Assembly: GCA_014529385.2 (NCBI GenBank)
Contig: CM043969.1
Coordinates: forward strand, 74,754,676-74,818,675
Length of the DNA stretch: 64,000 bases
From: Adiantum capillus-veneris
Taxonomy: Eukaryota > Streptophyta > Polypodiopsida > Polypodiales > Pteridaceae
Direction: 5' to 3'
Shown here: piece by piece, positions 43,100-54,517 of the stretch
How positions within the stretch are numbered: position 1 is the first letter of the stretch
Layout: each line of letters starts with the position of its first letter
Translations under genes and position numbers: made by a program
The notes under the pieces: model-generated
The model's database searches: none
Seen by the model: the letters and a program-made list of their open reading frames with translations, nothing else
What the model was told of the DNA's origin: nothing

Positions 43100-45079
43100 A
43101 GATTTTATAGATTTTATAGATCACGACTTTGTAGAGGTCATCATATTGTCATGGGCAATGTTTTTGTGAATATGTATGTGACAATGAAGATGAGATTTTG
43201 TAGTGAGGTCTCTCAACTTTTGTAATTGCACCACATTTGACATACATATCGACCAACACATTGTAAAGCTCAACATGCGTCTCAAACTGCCCTTGACTAG
43301 TAATCTCATAATGAATTTTAACTCATTTGAAGGCCTAATGTAAGTTAAGAGACTTTCAAGGTGCAAGCATAGGGGATTGCATTTAAAGTAGCACTTTCCG
43401 TTCGCATTCGTTGAAATTAGAAAAGAGGCTTCTTGCAACGTCCATGTTGGAATCAACACGTTCTAAGAGATGGCATTTTGGACAAAAATAGTTGATTGCA
43501 TTTGGAGAAATACCTTTCCTCACATTAGGTAAAATAGCCTAGGGCTTGCTTTCCACAACCAAGTTGAGCCTTTTGCCTTCTATTTGGTTAAAAGGTTACA
43601 TAGCATATTTGCGATAGCTATCTTAGGCAACACGTTGCAAGAGATGACAATTTGAACAGAAAGGTTATCATGAACTTCATACATATCAAACAACAGATTG
43701 TGAAGCACAACATGTTTCTCCAACCAACAGATTGCAAAGCACAACATGCTTCTCGAATAGGCCCTGCCTAGTAATCTTATGGTGATTTTATCACCCATCT
43801 AAAGGTCTTGCATAGGTGCAACGGCTTCAATGCATTCTAAGAGAGGACATTTTGGACAAAAAGCTCATCAATAAATTTTTGTGATGTTTTAAGGGCATTA
43901 TATCTATCATATGTTTTGACCAAGTTTGGCATACATATCAACCAACCCAATGACAAAAAAAAATATGTTTCACAAACTTTTGACTAGCAATCTCATCATC
44001 ACAAACCCACTCACCCTTGTGAAGGTCTTCAATAAGTCCACATGCCTTCAAGCTACAATCATAGGTGATTGCGTCTGAAAAATTGTCTTTCCTCCATATT
44101 TGATTGAAATAATACATACCCTTCTTGCAACAACAATTTAGGCATTTTTTGGAATGAACATGTTCCAAGAGACAATCTGTTGGATTGAAGGCTTCCTCTT
44201 TGGGTCTAGTTAAAATAGGCTAGATCTTCCTTGTCACAATTACGATGGGCATGGCCTATGTCCACAAAAAAAACTAAAGAGTCACCTTCTCTTGCATCCG
44301 GTGACTCACATCTTAGAGTCTTCTTGCAATAGCCATGTCGCAGCTTGAGCATATTTTGCAATCAAGATGATGCTAGAGCTAACATTTTTGACAAAGAGCT
44401 CATCAAGAAATCTTTCTACTTTTGTAATGCCACCACATTTTGCATACATATGGACCAATTCAATTTTAATCTTAGAATGTTTCTAAAACAGTCTCCCAAC
44501 TAGCAATATCAATATGAATGTTGAAGGTCTTGCATTTCAGGTCATAGGTATATTGGCCAACCCATAGCAAAGACTTTAACATCCCAAAGCTTTCTTGAAC
44601 CAGCCATGTTTGGCATATCTTTCAAGAAACGCGTTCCAAAAGACAGCATGTTAGGCAAAAAGCCCATTAATGATTTTTTTTCAATTTCATAAGGGTACCA
44701 AATTTGGCATACATATTCACCAACCCATTTTCAAGCACAACATGTTTGAAGGTCTTCAATAAGGCAACAAATCTTCAAGTTGCAAGCATAGGTGATTGCA
44801 TTTAAAGAATGGCCTTTCCTTCATATTTGATGAAAACAACATAGAGCCCTTTTATGATAGAGATGTTAGCGAGATTTTGCAATCGATACGTTCCAAGAGG
44901 CAAATTTTGGAATGAAGGCCCTCCCTTTGCATCTGACTGACATAGGTCAGAGCTTCCTTGCAGCAACTATGATGGGCATGGCCTATGTCCATAGCACAAT
45001 ATAAGATTCCTAAGTTTGATTCCCGCTTAGCAGATCGAAATCCCTTTCCCTGTTTTTGACTTAACTTAATGAACAACAT
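43100..45079 (-). pseudogene. PPR (pentatricopeptide repeat) gene remnant
   Basis: The minus strand encodes many degenerate PPR motifs spread over all frames. Examples are EALTYVSQMQREGL (about 44940), NAITYACNLKICCLIEDL, HMYAKCGGITKVERF (about 44460), SDAITYDCSLKACGLIEDLH (about 44060), YNVLVDMYVKCGAITKVER (about 43240) and ITSQGQFETHVELYN. The repeated P-L-S-like order suggests a former PLS-class protein, a family that binds organelle RNA in mitochondria or plastids, often for C-to-U editing. No DYW domain is seen downstream. Dozens of stops and frameshifts make it dead. A GACATAGGCCATGCCCATC-type block occurs twice (about 44240 and 44970), showing internal duplication. Motif style suggests a fern or other seedless plant. 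Confidence 0.8.
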
Positions 45080-45465
45080 AAAATTGGGTTGAACTTTTTG
45101 GCCAATAAATTAACCCTCTGAAATCCACCCTCCCACCGAACCGTTTGGTAAATTCACCCTTTCAAGATAGTATTATGATACTCGAAAACAGTATTTCAAA
45201 CATATCAAACCAAGAATACATTTCAACCATTTAAAATTAGCATGCATATCCTTGCAAGTGTGCATTTATTAGGTTGTCCCCGCCTTTTTAGAATGTTTTA
45301 ATTCCTTTTTTCTTTAATATTATTAAAGTTATCTAGTTATCTTTCAAGCAATCACATATACTTCTCTAGGCATATCCCTATCCTCATCCCAAGACTTGGG
45401 TTGGGTATCCTATCTCCTCTACCACGTGTGGAGTTGGTGCAGTGCCTTTACACATGTTCAAATTA
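45080..45465. other. Spacer between PPR remnant and large-LTR element
   Basis: No coding or repeat similarity seen. The left LTR of the next element becomes recognisable only from about 45466. Confidence 0.5.
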
Positions 45466-46478
45466 TGATTTTTCTTTTCATTGTTTAGGAAATGCTTACA
45501 ATTAAACTACCTTAAATTATTTTTAAATAAATATTCTGAGAAGCAGAGCAAAGGTCTTACTAATGAGTACAATTGCGGGATAGCCCATTTAAGCTTCTAG
45601 CCTTTTCAAAGTTCCTTTTTACCAAACAATTAGAAGACTTTCTTAATTAATCACATCCTCCTCCCTTATTATGACCCCTCCATGGATCCATTTTTTTTCC
45701 TCCATTTCACGTCGGCATCAAGTCTACCCAAACTAAGCTGATTTCCAAACACATCCACGGGTCTCACCATCGGGTCGAGACTCACTCCCATTCAATCCCA
45801 TTTCTAGGGCAATGAATAAATCCAAGCTCAAAACATACACCAACAATTATTAGTCATATCCAAAAATTATCAACAATTATCCCCCATTGCATCCCATAGG
45901 TAAACACTTACGTCGGCCTCTTTCCAAACATGTAAAACAAACTTTACACTTAAATCTTTTATGTTATGTTAGCACTATCCACGTCAAATCTTCTTGATAA
46001 AATTTTGATTCTAGTATAAATTTAGATTAAATTCCTTGAGTTATAATCCCTTAGTTCCTATTTCATTTTTAATCTTTGCTCAAACAAAATCTTAAGAAAA
46101 CAATGAGTCTCTTGTGAGTTAAGGTTTTGTCTCGATGTAAGTTTCAAATTAACCCCATCTTGGACGATTCCCAATTGTTTTCTTTGCATCACTTGCTATC
46201 CATGGAAGCGATGGGAGTTTTATGTTAAAACAACATGGTCATGACATTCGTGAAGCTATCCCCTTACTCCCTTCCATATCGCAATTGCAAAACAAATTTG
46301 AAAGAATACAAACTTGAAAGAACAATGCATATCCTTTTAGGATAATCTTTTTTTGATGTGGTCCATGAATTGCAAACATAGAACTTTAGAGTGCACCAAA
46401 TTACCATTGTAAACTTTTTCTGAGTGATTATGCAAGAGTTGATGTTTGATTGTGTAAGAGTAGAACCTTTCAATAAAT
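45466..46478 (-). repeat. Left LTR-like repeat, first half
   Basis: Colinear with 54690-55715, sharing CAATTGCGGGATA, TTAATCACATCCTCCTCCCT, GAATACAAAC and AGTGCACCAAATTACCATTG. It is interrupted near 46478. Confidence 0.85.
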
Positions 46479-46689
46479 GGGAGGATTCACCATGGAAAAC
46501 TTACCGCACCACGTAAGTGGAGTGGAGGGGAGGGGCATTTTTTACAAGTTACATAGGCGTATAAGTTAGGGGTAGGCTGCCAATAATTTATCTCCCAAGC
46601 TTAAAAATAAGGGGGGGGGGTATCATATTCGGGGGGGGGGGGAGGAGAGTGGAAAATGAGAGGGAATTTATGTTTTTCAAAATCATGGC
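46479..46689. other. Unassigned sequence beside Copia, with poly-G runs
   Basis: Absent from the right LTR, so inserted. Two G-runs (about 46610-46620 and 46632-46643) are present. The matching right-hand insert is 51015-51552. The two may be halves of one earlier insertion that the Copia element later entered. Confidence 0.55.
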
Positions 46690-46694
46690 TTTCC
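46690..46694. repeat. Target-site duplication TTTCC (left)
   Basis: Identical to 51010-51014, bracketing the Copia LTRs exactly. Confidence 0.9.
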
Positions 46695-46922
46695 TATTAC
46701 CATATACATGTGGTAGTGATGTGTGTGAACATACTAGGACCATCGGGGTATTTTTTTCCCTCTTTAGGAGGTTTAACCCCCCGTGCATTGTATATACGCC
46801 TATCACTCTAGGGCTATCCATCTTTCTATTGCACACTAAGTAATATACTCTCAATTGTGTGCCTTGATCTTCCTTCGTCTTCTCCAAGCTGTGTGCGTTT
46901 CTCTGCAACCGTAATTCTAACA
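46695..46922 (+). repeat. Copia 5' LTR
   Basis: Starts TATTACCATA (the partner has the canonical TGTTACCATA) and ends TTCTAACA. The primer site begins at 46925. Confidence 0.93.
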
Positions 46923-46924
46923 AT

Positions 46925-46936
46925 TGGTATCAGAGC
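46925..46936 (+). promoter_or_regulatory. Copia primer-binding site
   Basis: TGGTATCAGAGC, exact match to the initiator Met-tRNA type, two bases after the LTR. Confidence 0.95.
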
Positions 46937-47290
46937 AGGTTGCCTCCTCTCGGGCTCAGTCTCCAACAGCTCCAGCACTTCAACACACACCTGCTCATTT
47001 TCTCCGATTGCGAGCTTTGGCAAGCGTTCGTAGGTCGACAAAAATTTTGGGTCAGCTCATAGAGCTTAGTCTACTCAGATTTCTGATTCGGGCTCATTTC
47101 AGTCTCCGTTTCCACTAGAACCAGGATTGCACAGGCAATTCCATCATTTTGTGCAAAATTTTTGTTAGTGCCAAATAGTGTATAATAGGACCTATATAGT
47201 CTACTGTGGGTTGTGCTATATAGCACATGCTGGTCTCACTCATTTTCTCCTCATTTCGAGCAGTTTTCACATCAAGTGCAGACATTTTCC

Positions 47291-48340
47291 ATGGCTGACA
47301 ACAACACATATGTGCTCAAGATGTTTGCTGCTAAGGACAATTACCCTATGTGGGCTTACATGATGCAACATGTTCTTGTTTCAAAGGGCGTTTGGAATAT
47401 TGTGTAGGACATTGATGTACGCCCTAGTTCTGAGAATGTAGGTGATATTGAGGATGTTGTAGGTCTTGCTGCTATTAAAATTGTTTTGCCTACGGTAGAA
47501 CAAGCTCGTTGGGATGTAAAGGATGCACAGGCTCATGCATTGTTTGCGAAGTGCACCATTACTCCTCATATTTGTTCGACAAAATCTGCAAAACAGGCTT
47601 GAGATATTTTGGCTAGTCTTTATGCAAGTCGCAATGAGGCTAAAATTACTTTGCTGCCTAAAGAGCTCGAATCGAAGATTATGCATAAGGAAGATGATAT
47701 GGACACTTTCCTTGCTGGTGTCAAAAATATCAATGAGCAACTTATTTCTGCAAGTGAAGCCATTTCAGATAGTTTCCTTGTGCAGACTGTTCTTGATGCC
47801 TTACCAGATTCATGCCAGACTTTTGCTAGTACTTGGAGACTGATGACCTAAGGAAATCCTGAAGTTGTCAAGTTTGATGTATTATGCACATTGTTGTTGC
47901 AAGAGTCACTTTCCATAAAAAACAGGACTAGGCAGTGTGCAGTTAACATGCTTTTATTGCTTCTCAAAGAAAGGGTGGTAATAGCAGTGCAGCCACTTCT
48001 TATGGTTCTCCTGTAAGTGGAAAAACTTATGTTCCTAATGCTTCTGCTGGCAATAATTCATATGGAAATTCTGGTGATAACGGCAAAAAGGAGATGTGTT
48101 GCCATTATTGTAAAGCTAATGATCACTTGATCAAGCAGTGTCCTAAGTTGACGGCCAAAGAGGCTAAGAAGAAAGAGAGTGGTTCCACTACAAATGCAGC
48201 CATTGTTGAGTCTTCTATGAAAGGAGATTGTGATGCTGATGTTGATGCAGAATGGGCTTTTAGTGTAGTGTGCACTTACAATCTTGTTTTTCATGATGCA
48301 TGCATGTCAGTTGCTGCAAATTCATATGTGGTATTTTGAC
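47291..48340 (+). pseudogene. Copia gag
   Basis: ATG at 47291 opens MADNNTYVLKMFAAKDNYPM, the usual Copia gag start, with the W residue of the first helix. In-frame stops follow at 47405 and 47600. The block ELESKIMHKEDDMDTFLAGV (47609-47851) belongs to the UBN2-type gag domain. After a frame change a CCHC knuckle CHYCKANDHLIKQC lies at about 48100-48142. It would form the particle and bind RNA. Confidence 0.88.
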
Positions 48341-48648
48341 AGTGGTGCTACAAAGCACATTACCACACATCGTGAATTGTTCACCTTTCTCGAGTCTCTC
48401 CCTCATGGGAATTCAGTCACTTGTACCAACAATGCCTCTTATCCGGTTCAGGGAGTTAGAAAGATTGTGCTTACTGCTGCAAATGGCAGTTCTTTAACAC
48501 TTGTTGATGCACTTTATGTACCTGGGATCAAGAAGAATCTTTTGTCTATAATTGCACTTGCTAGACTTGGACTCGTAGTCAAATTTGTGGATGATAGATG
48601 TAGAGTTCATGAGCTCAGTTTTGGTGATGAAATTGTTGTATCTGGCCT
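48284..48648 (+). pseudogene. Copia protease
   Basis: Aspartic protease motif FDSGATKHITTH at about 48338, followed by YVPGIKKNLLSI, a hallmark of Copia polyproteins. The block is open through 48724, overlapping the next frame. Confidence 0.88.
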
Positions 48649-49268
48649 TTGTGCCATGGGCTGTATAATCTCACTTTGTATGACAAGTGTGGAAAAATTT
48701 TTGGAAATGCAGTTGCAAATTTAAGGACTATTTCAGATGCAAAATTATGGCATGCATATTTTGGGCATCTGTGTTTGCAAAAATCTGATATGGTTACTTC
48801 TTTGCCGCCTCTTCAAGCACCCGTCAAACATGTTTGTGAAGGCTGTATTTTTGGTAAGATGCAGCGTTTGAAGTTTCCAAAGGATGGTTCAGTTAGGGCC
48901 ACATGCAGGTTGCAGCTTGTGCATAGTGATGTTTGTGGGCCCATGCAAACTCCATCCTTGGGCAATTACCTTTACTTCGTGACTTTCATTGATGATTACT
49001 CTAGGCATGCATGGGTATTTCCGCTTAAAAGTGAAGTCTGAAGTTTTTATATGCTTCAAATAATTTGTGGCTATGGCTGAAAATGTCTAAATGTACTATG
49101 GGCACCCTCCATTCCGATCGAAGGGGAGGGGGGGTACATGTCTCATGAATTTAATCTATTTCTGGATAGTCGTGGGATAAAACACCAACGTACAGTGCGT
49201 TATACGCCTCAGCAAAATGGTGTTGCTGAGAGGAAAAACAGGTCACTTATGGAAATGGCACGATGTAT
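48649..49268 (+). pseudogene. Copia integrase (GAG-pre-integrase and core, truncated)
   Basis: KLWHAYFGHLC and CEGCIFGKM give the His-Cys zinc-binding region. The first catalytic Asp lies in LVHSDVCGPM, the second in a frameshifted LHSD segment near 49115, and the catalytic Glu in QQNGVAERKNRSLMEMA (about 49213-49262). Right after this the sequence jumps into RT, so the integrase C-terminal part is lost. Confidence 0.87.
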
Positions 49269-50100
49269 GGTAATGGCATATGGACTTTATGTGATTTGCC
49301 TCCTGACAAAAAGGCCATTGGTACAAAGTGGGTTTACAAGTTGAAACGCAAGCCAGATGGTGAGGTTGATTGCCATAAGGCTCGACTTGTTGCAAAAGGA
49401 TATGCACAGCAAAAAGCTATAGATTATGAAGAAACTTTTTCTCCCACTTGTTGTATGACTATTGTGCATTTTCTATGTGCATTGGCAGCTCATTTTGGTG
49501 GGATGTACATCAATCAGACATTGTTACTGCTTTCTTGAATGGTGACATATTTGAGGAAGTTTATGTAACGCAGCCTCGCGGTTTTGTCAAGAAAGGACAA
49601 GAGGACAAAGTGTGCAGATGTAAGAAGGCTTTGTATGGGTTGAAGCAATCTCCTCCTCCTTAGTATGAGAAAGCTGACACTCATTGGTCAAACAAAGCTT
49701 TTGTAATAGTCCAACAGAAAGCACATTGTATGTAAAGCATGAGGGTGATGTACTTTTCATTGTGGTTCTTTATGTAGATGATTTGCTTATCATTGGACCA
49801 AATGAGAGACATATTGCTGAATTTAAGGCTGATTTGAATGCTACTTTCAAGATGAAAGATTTGGGGTTGTTCATTCATTACTTGGGTATACAATATAAGC
49901 AGCGTGATGGTGGTATTGCCTTGTGTTAGAAAAGTTACATAGAGACATTGCTATGTAAGTTTGGACTTGAGGATTGAAAACCTACTGCCACTCCCATGGA
50001 AACAGGTTTGAAATTCAGTCTTCATGATGCTAGTGATCATGCTAATGTCACTCTTTAGCAAATTGTTGTTGAATGCCTCATTTATGTATGCAACACGAGG
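49265..50100 (+). pseudogene. Copia reverse transcriptase
   Basis: Begins NGIWTLCDLPPDKKAIGTKW directly after integrase. It continues with KARLVAKGYAQQ and DYEETFSPT, then a frame change to SDIVTAFLNGDIFEEVYV and ALYGLKQSPPP. The catalytic motif YVDDLLI is at 49771. Stops occur at 49660, 49927, 49975 and 50056. The protein copies element RNA into DNA. Key motifs are present, but the frame is broken. Confidence 0.9.
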
Positions 50101-50711
50101 CTAGATATTCAGTTTGTAGTCTTGCAGGTCAACAGATTTATGCATAGCCAAGGGTCTAAGCATTGCAGGCTGTCAAGAGGATTTTCCGCTATCTTTGTGG
50201 CACTTTACATCTTGGCTTGTTTTATCCCAAGGGGGGATCGTTGCCACCAAACTTACATGCTTTTTCGGACTCAGATTGGGCTGGCTGTTTTGACACGTGA
50301 GTATCCACAAGTGGTTTTTATTTCATGCTTGGCAGTTCATGTATATCATGGTTGCGCAAGAAGAAACCTACTGTGGCCACTTCTAGTTGTGAGGTTGAGT
50401 ACATGGCAGTTGAGTGTGTATGGCTCAGATACCTTATGGCTGATTTGGGTGTTGGACAGGACACTGCCAACACTATCTACACCAACAGTCAGAGCGCATT
50501 GGCAGTTGCAAGGAACCCAATTTTTCATGCTCACACAAAGCACATTGAGGTGCATTACCACTATGTTAGGGAGAGGCTCTTAGCATGAGAGATCAACTTG
50601 GCTTATGTGCCAACAGAGGACAACCTTGCAGATCTTTTCACATAGGCATTGTCTCCTAAGAAGCTCAAAGCTTTTCGCAAAGCTTTGGGCTTACTCCCCT
50701 TTGTGGACTAA
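50101..50711 (+). pseudogene. Copia RNase H
   Basis: AVKRIFRYLCGTLHLGLFY, then SDSDWAGC, SWLRKKKPTVATSSCEVEYM and IYTNSQSALAVARNP, then HTKHIEVHYHYVRE give the D-E-D-type RNase H and the usual Copia C-terminus. It ends at TAA 50709. A stop at 50586 and frame changes near 50150 and 50325 break it. Confidence 0.9.
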
Positions 50712-50770
50712 TCATGTTCTCAGAGCATGGCTCTTCCCTTTACCCATGTGCCAGCTCTTATTCACCGCAT

Positions 50771-50786
50771 CACTCCAGGGGGGATT
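50771..50786 (+). promoter_or_regulatory. Copia polypurine tract
   Basis: CACTCCAGGGGGGATT immediately before the 3' LTR start TGTTACC. Confidence 0.88.
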
Positions 50787-51009
50787 TGTTACCATACACA
50801 TGTGGTAGTGATGTGTGTGAACACATTATGACCATCGGGGAATTTTTCCCCTCTTTAGGTTTTTCCCCCGTGCATTGTATATCCGTCCATCAATCTAGGG
50901 CTATCCATCTTTCCATTGCACACTAAGTAATATACTCTCAGTTGTGTGTCTTGAGCTTCCTTTGTCTTCTCCAAGCTGTGTGTGTTTCTCTGCAACCCTA
51001 ATTGCAACA
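50787..51009 (+). repeat. Copia 3' LTR
   Basis: TGTTACCATA to TTGCAACA, 223 bp, colinear with the 5' LTR apart from point changes and small indels. Confidence 0.93.
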
Positions 51010-51014
51010 TTTCC
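51010..51014. repeat. Target-site duplication TTTCC (right)
   Basis: Matches 46690-46694. Confidence 0.9.
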
Positions 51015-51552
51015 AAAAGAGTCTTCCCTCAATCTTAGGAGTCAATAGTTATAAATATACATGCAAAAACTAACACTGCTTTGTATCAATTTCTTGTTTT
51101 GTGAGTATAGTTCATTTGTTGAGAGATGAAAGCTATAAAGAGCTTGATAGATGCAAATTGACACAGAGAACCTAACACAACTTATAACCATGTTTTTTGA
51201 GTAATTTAGATGGGTCCAAATTGGACGAGTAGCTAGAGAGTTGGTTGAACGAGCACATAGTTTGAAAGTCAAACTAAGAGACATTGAGGGTACATCTAGT
51301 TATCAATAGAAGTGGTTTCTTGTACGTTGCCAATCACTATGCTACACGCTCTTTGACTAATTTTTCTCAGTTAGATCATGTGAAACCTACATTATATATG
51401 TATGATAGGGGTATGATAGTTTTTTGCATTGATTGTCCTATAAGCGTAGAAAGGGGGTCAGATTCTCTAATATGAGTCGTATATAGGGGTTTTATTAAAG
51501 TTGTTTGCTTGCAGGTGGCGTCCCATTTTGTTTATAGTGTGAATCCCCTGAG
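51015..51552. other. Unassigned insert to the right of Copia
   Basis: Not present in the right LTR. It contains a 63-codon plus-strand frame (51284-51475) with no recognised motif. Probably the other half of the insert at 46479-46689. Confidence 0.5.
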
Positions 51553-52724
51553 GATAGTATCAAACTAAATGCAAAGTTCTTAAGAGTCGATATGTACGTG
51601 TAGTGAGGAATGCTTGTACAAGGGAGTATGAATGCTTAATAAATTCTTTTTAAGATGGAATTTAGGCTTACATTGTCTACCATTAAGAGGATTACTCACA
51701 TAGCTATGAGAGGCTTAGAGATTCAAATTTTTCAATTGGCAAGAGGGAAGGGACGGAATGATCTTATAGGGAATCCTCTTTCTCAAATAACTCCCTTTGA
51801 TTATGCTAATTTAACCTTCAAAAACCTCAACTTTCTATTGAGAAAATTAAGTATTAACCTAATTTGCATTACTAAACAAAACACTGCACATATACAACCA
51901 AATAGAAGTTATGTCTTCCTCCTAAGAAAAAAGAATTGCTTATGAAATGTGAGAGTTTAAGCATGAATTTAAGTAAGCATGAAAGTTAATTGCTTTCAAG
52001 AATGAGCAATAGTAAGATAGCTTTTTCTTAGTGACTATATCACAAGGTATTCTCCTTGCTTTGGAAGAGTAACAATGAAGTGTGTTGGTGTATCCGGCTC
52101 TTTCTCGCTTCACTTCACTCAAAGACCACTAATTTGGCTATTGGAAGAATAAGAGGTTAAGAAAGATTCAAGATATGGAAAGCTTGAATGTTAGGAGAGA
52201 GAAGATAGAGAATATAATTATAAATTTGATTTTGGTTATGGACGTGGCTTCTCTTGGGGAGAGAGGTTCGTGTGAAGTGGATTAGCTTTGGATTTCACAA
52301 GCTCACTCTTAATTTTGCACTTTCAAAAATGAAAAGAGAAGTGTTGAATGAGTAGAGAAGGCCTCCTTTTCAGCTTAATTTGATAAGGGCCTTAACTTAT
52401 CTTGATAAGTTTGCAAATCTTGATAGCCTCTCTTCCTTTTCAAAGATTTTTTTTCAACAAGTGGCTTCTTCAACAAACTACTTTTTCAACAAGTTGCTTT
52501 TTCAACTTATCCTTATTCTTTCTCTATTTTCTTATGCAAATGTTTCTTGAGATAAAATTAATTTCCCATGCATTTGTTGTATCCATGTTCCCATGGTGTA
52601 AACCAAAAGCATCTCGTGAGTAACTAGGGTGCTTAACTATAGCCCAAATTTACTTGATTGTTTTTTAAAAGTCGATGGCTTAGATATGTCAATCAAGAAT
52701 AAGGGATAGGAGGAAGACCTTACA
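51553..52724 (-). repeat. Left LTR-like repeat, second half
   Basis: Colinear with 55718-56884, with AAGATGGAATTTAGGCTTAC, GAGGCTTAGAGATTC, CTTGCTTTGGAAGAGTAACA and CTAGGGTGCTT. It ends CCTTACA. Confidence 0.88.
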
Positions 52725-52965
52725 AAATTGCCAAAAATAAATAAATTAAAAAAATTGTTTAGCTCGAAACAAATAAGAAAGGTGGTAAATCTTCGCTACA
52801 CTTTCAACTTCTAGGTAACATTAATTTAGCCTTCGCTAGCTGACTTGTCTATATAAGGTGCAATATTTTTATTTCTAACAATATTCTTGCCTTTGTCTTT
52901 CACTTTTCTTTCCATCTCCTTATCAAAAGTTCTTAGGTTTTTCTCTTTGCTCATTACCTGACTTT
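52725..52965. other. Start of the large-LTR element interior
   Basis: AT-rich, no coding similarity and no clear polypurine tract on the minus strand. That is a weak point for the inferred orientation. Confidence 0.45.
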
Positions 52966-53151
52966 ATGGATCGGTGGCAAGAGCTAGTTTTATCTATGGC
53001 CATTCCTCATCTGCAACAAACAAGTGAATCTATAAGGAGAGATTTTGTAAAGCGTTATGGGTACCTACTTTTTTCTCACTTGGGGACTTTAATCGCACAC
53101 ACCAAATGGTGGACGTTTTGTGGCATAACAATGGTGACACTTTGGGATTAG
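52966..53151 (+). CDS. Unidentified 61-codon ORF in element interior
   Basis: Plus-strand frame starting MDRWQELVLSMAIPHLQQ, then RRDFVKRYGYLLFSHLG. The FV.RYGYLL arrangement slightly recalls the start of plant-mobile-domain-like proteins found in some retroelements. The characteristic WDP and FG..ELCPT motifs do not follow. Further text after the stop (HFCDNVCLAMVIEAMGLVP) could be its continuation. It would be antisense to the inferred element direction. Function unknown. Confidence 0.35.
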   Translation: MDRWQELVLSMAIPHLQQTSESIRRDFVKRYGYLLFSHLGTLIAHTKWWTFCGITMVTLWD

Positions 53152-54517
53152 AAGCACTTTTGCGACAATGTTTGCTTGGCAATGGTTATTGAAGCTATGG
53201 GTTTGGTTCCTTGATAATATTGCGTGATGAGGTCAATGTATCAGGGGTTTTTTTAACGAGTCTTTTTTCTTATACAATTCCTTCCTCATCAAGATATATC
53301 TTTATCCTCACTTTGATTTATCTCTTAGAGAGCCCTTTAACTTCTTACCCTATACTAGAGAGATCAGTGCAACAATTTCACAACAAATTCTTTCTATGGA
53401 TGAAAGACCTAATATGTGTCCCGCTTGTGATAGTTTCTTTTGTGATCATGTGATGAATGGGCTTTTTGGCTTGTAAAAAATCTATCTTGGTTGTATCTTT
53501 TAACAAGTCCATCGTATAATAAGATCTTGGTCCTTGTCTTAAATCCTTCTTCCTCGGCTTTTACTTGACAAGTATACTTAAATTCGTTCTTAGCTTCCTA
53601 TGTCTATTATTTTGGAAATATGTCTTGATATCTTTTAGATTATAAGATTGATGGTTCCTTCTTGGGTTTATTTAAGTTGATAAAATACTTGAATAGACCT
53701 TTCTTAAGTCTCTTGATCTATTGATTAACCTTAACTACTCTTAAAGGAGCTTTGTATATTCTGCCTTGTACTTGTATCTTGTTCTCTTTGATTGTATGCA
53801 AATGTTACATTCTCTTGATTGCAATAACTTGATCTTTGATCAACCACTCCATCCCTAAATTTTCTTATACATATTTTTTCATCTTGCATACACAAAATTG
53901 AATGAGAACTTGAATGACCTTTAAGTTGAAAGTAAGGTCTATGCCCTCCTTGTCTGTGAAAATAGTGGACCTACTAACCCAATGATGCTCTCAACTCCTT
54001 ACCCATGGGACTGAGCCTTCAGTTGCAGTCTCTTAGTGATGAAATTAGATTTGATCTTATCTTGAACAATCTTCTTTTTTCTTTAAAATCTTAATTTGCA
54101 ATATCGTAGTATTAACTCTAATTCAGTTTCAAAAAATTGTTACAAAAGCTCATTTGCTTGACTTCTTTCAAGGGAGCTTTTCTTACACTATCTTGCACTA
54201 AAACTTGTTCGACATTTGAGTTTTAAAGAGAAGTATTCCCTTTTGAAAGAAAGATGAGGTTCACAAAATATTATAGAATGGCCTTTCTTTTTTACTTCTT
54301 TAGAGTTTCTACTCCCATTTACTCTTGTACAATTTTGAGAACCTCTTCTTTTCAAAAATTCCCTGCCACTTTCTATTTCTATTTACCATTGCACAATTTT
54401 GAGAACTTCTTCTCCTTGTTCCATGCCATTTAGTTGTGAATACCTCACTCTCTTTCTACAAAGGCTCTATTAAAACCTCTATCTGGCCAAGGATAGAAAC
54501 TGCGCTCTGATAGCACT
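53152..54517. other. Element interior without recognisable genes
   Basis: AT-rich, with no gag, protease or RT motif on either strand. It includes a diverged 64-bp tandem duplication (54306-54369 and 54370-54432) with ACAATTTTGAGAAC in both copies. Confidence 0.6.
54504..54517 (-). promoter_or_regulatory. Primer-site-like sequence
   Basis: Minus-strand TGCTATCAGAGC, one base different from the Met-tRNA primer site. It follows a possible LTR end CCCTCACA (54518). A second, weaker TTGGTATC lies near 54637. Confidence 0.5.

Larger units (their letters stand above)
46695..51009 (+). mobile_element. Complete-boundary Ty1/copia retrotransposon (4.3 kb), decayed
   Basis: Two LTRs of 228 and 223 bp, a 5-bp target duplication, primer site, gag, protease, integrase, RT, RNase H and purine tract all lie in Copia order on the plus strand. 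Numerous stops occur, and about 0.9 kb is missing at the integrase/RT boundary. LTRs differ at roughly two dozen positions, many of them C/T, pointing to an old insertion with methylation-type decay. Confidence 0.95.
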
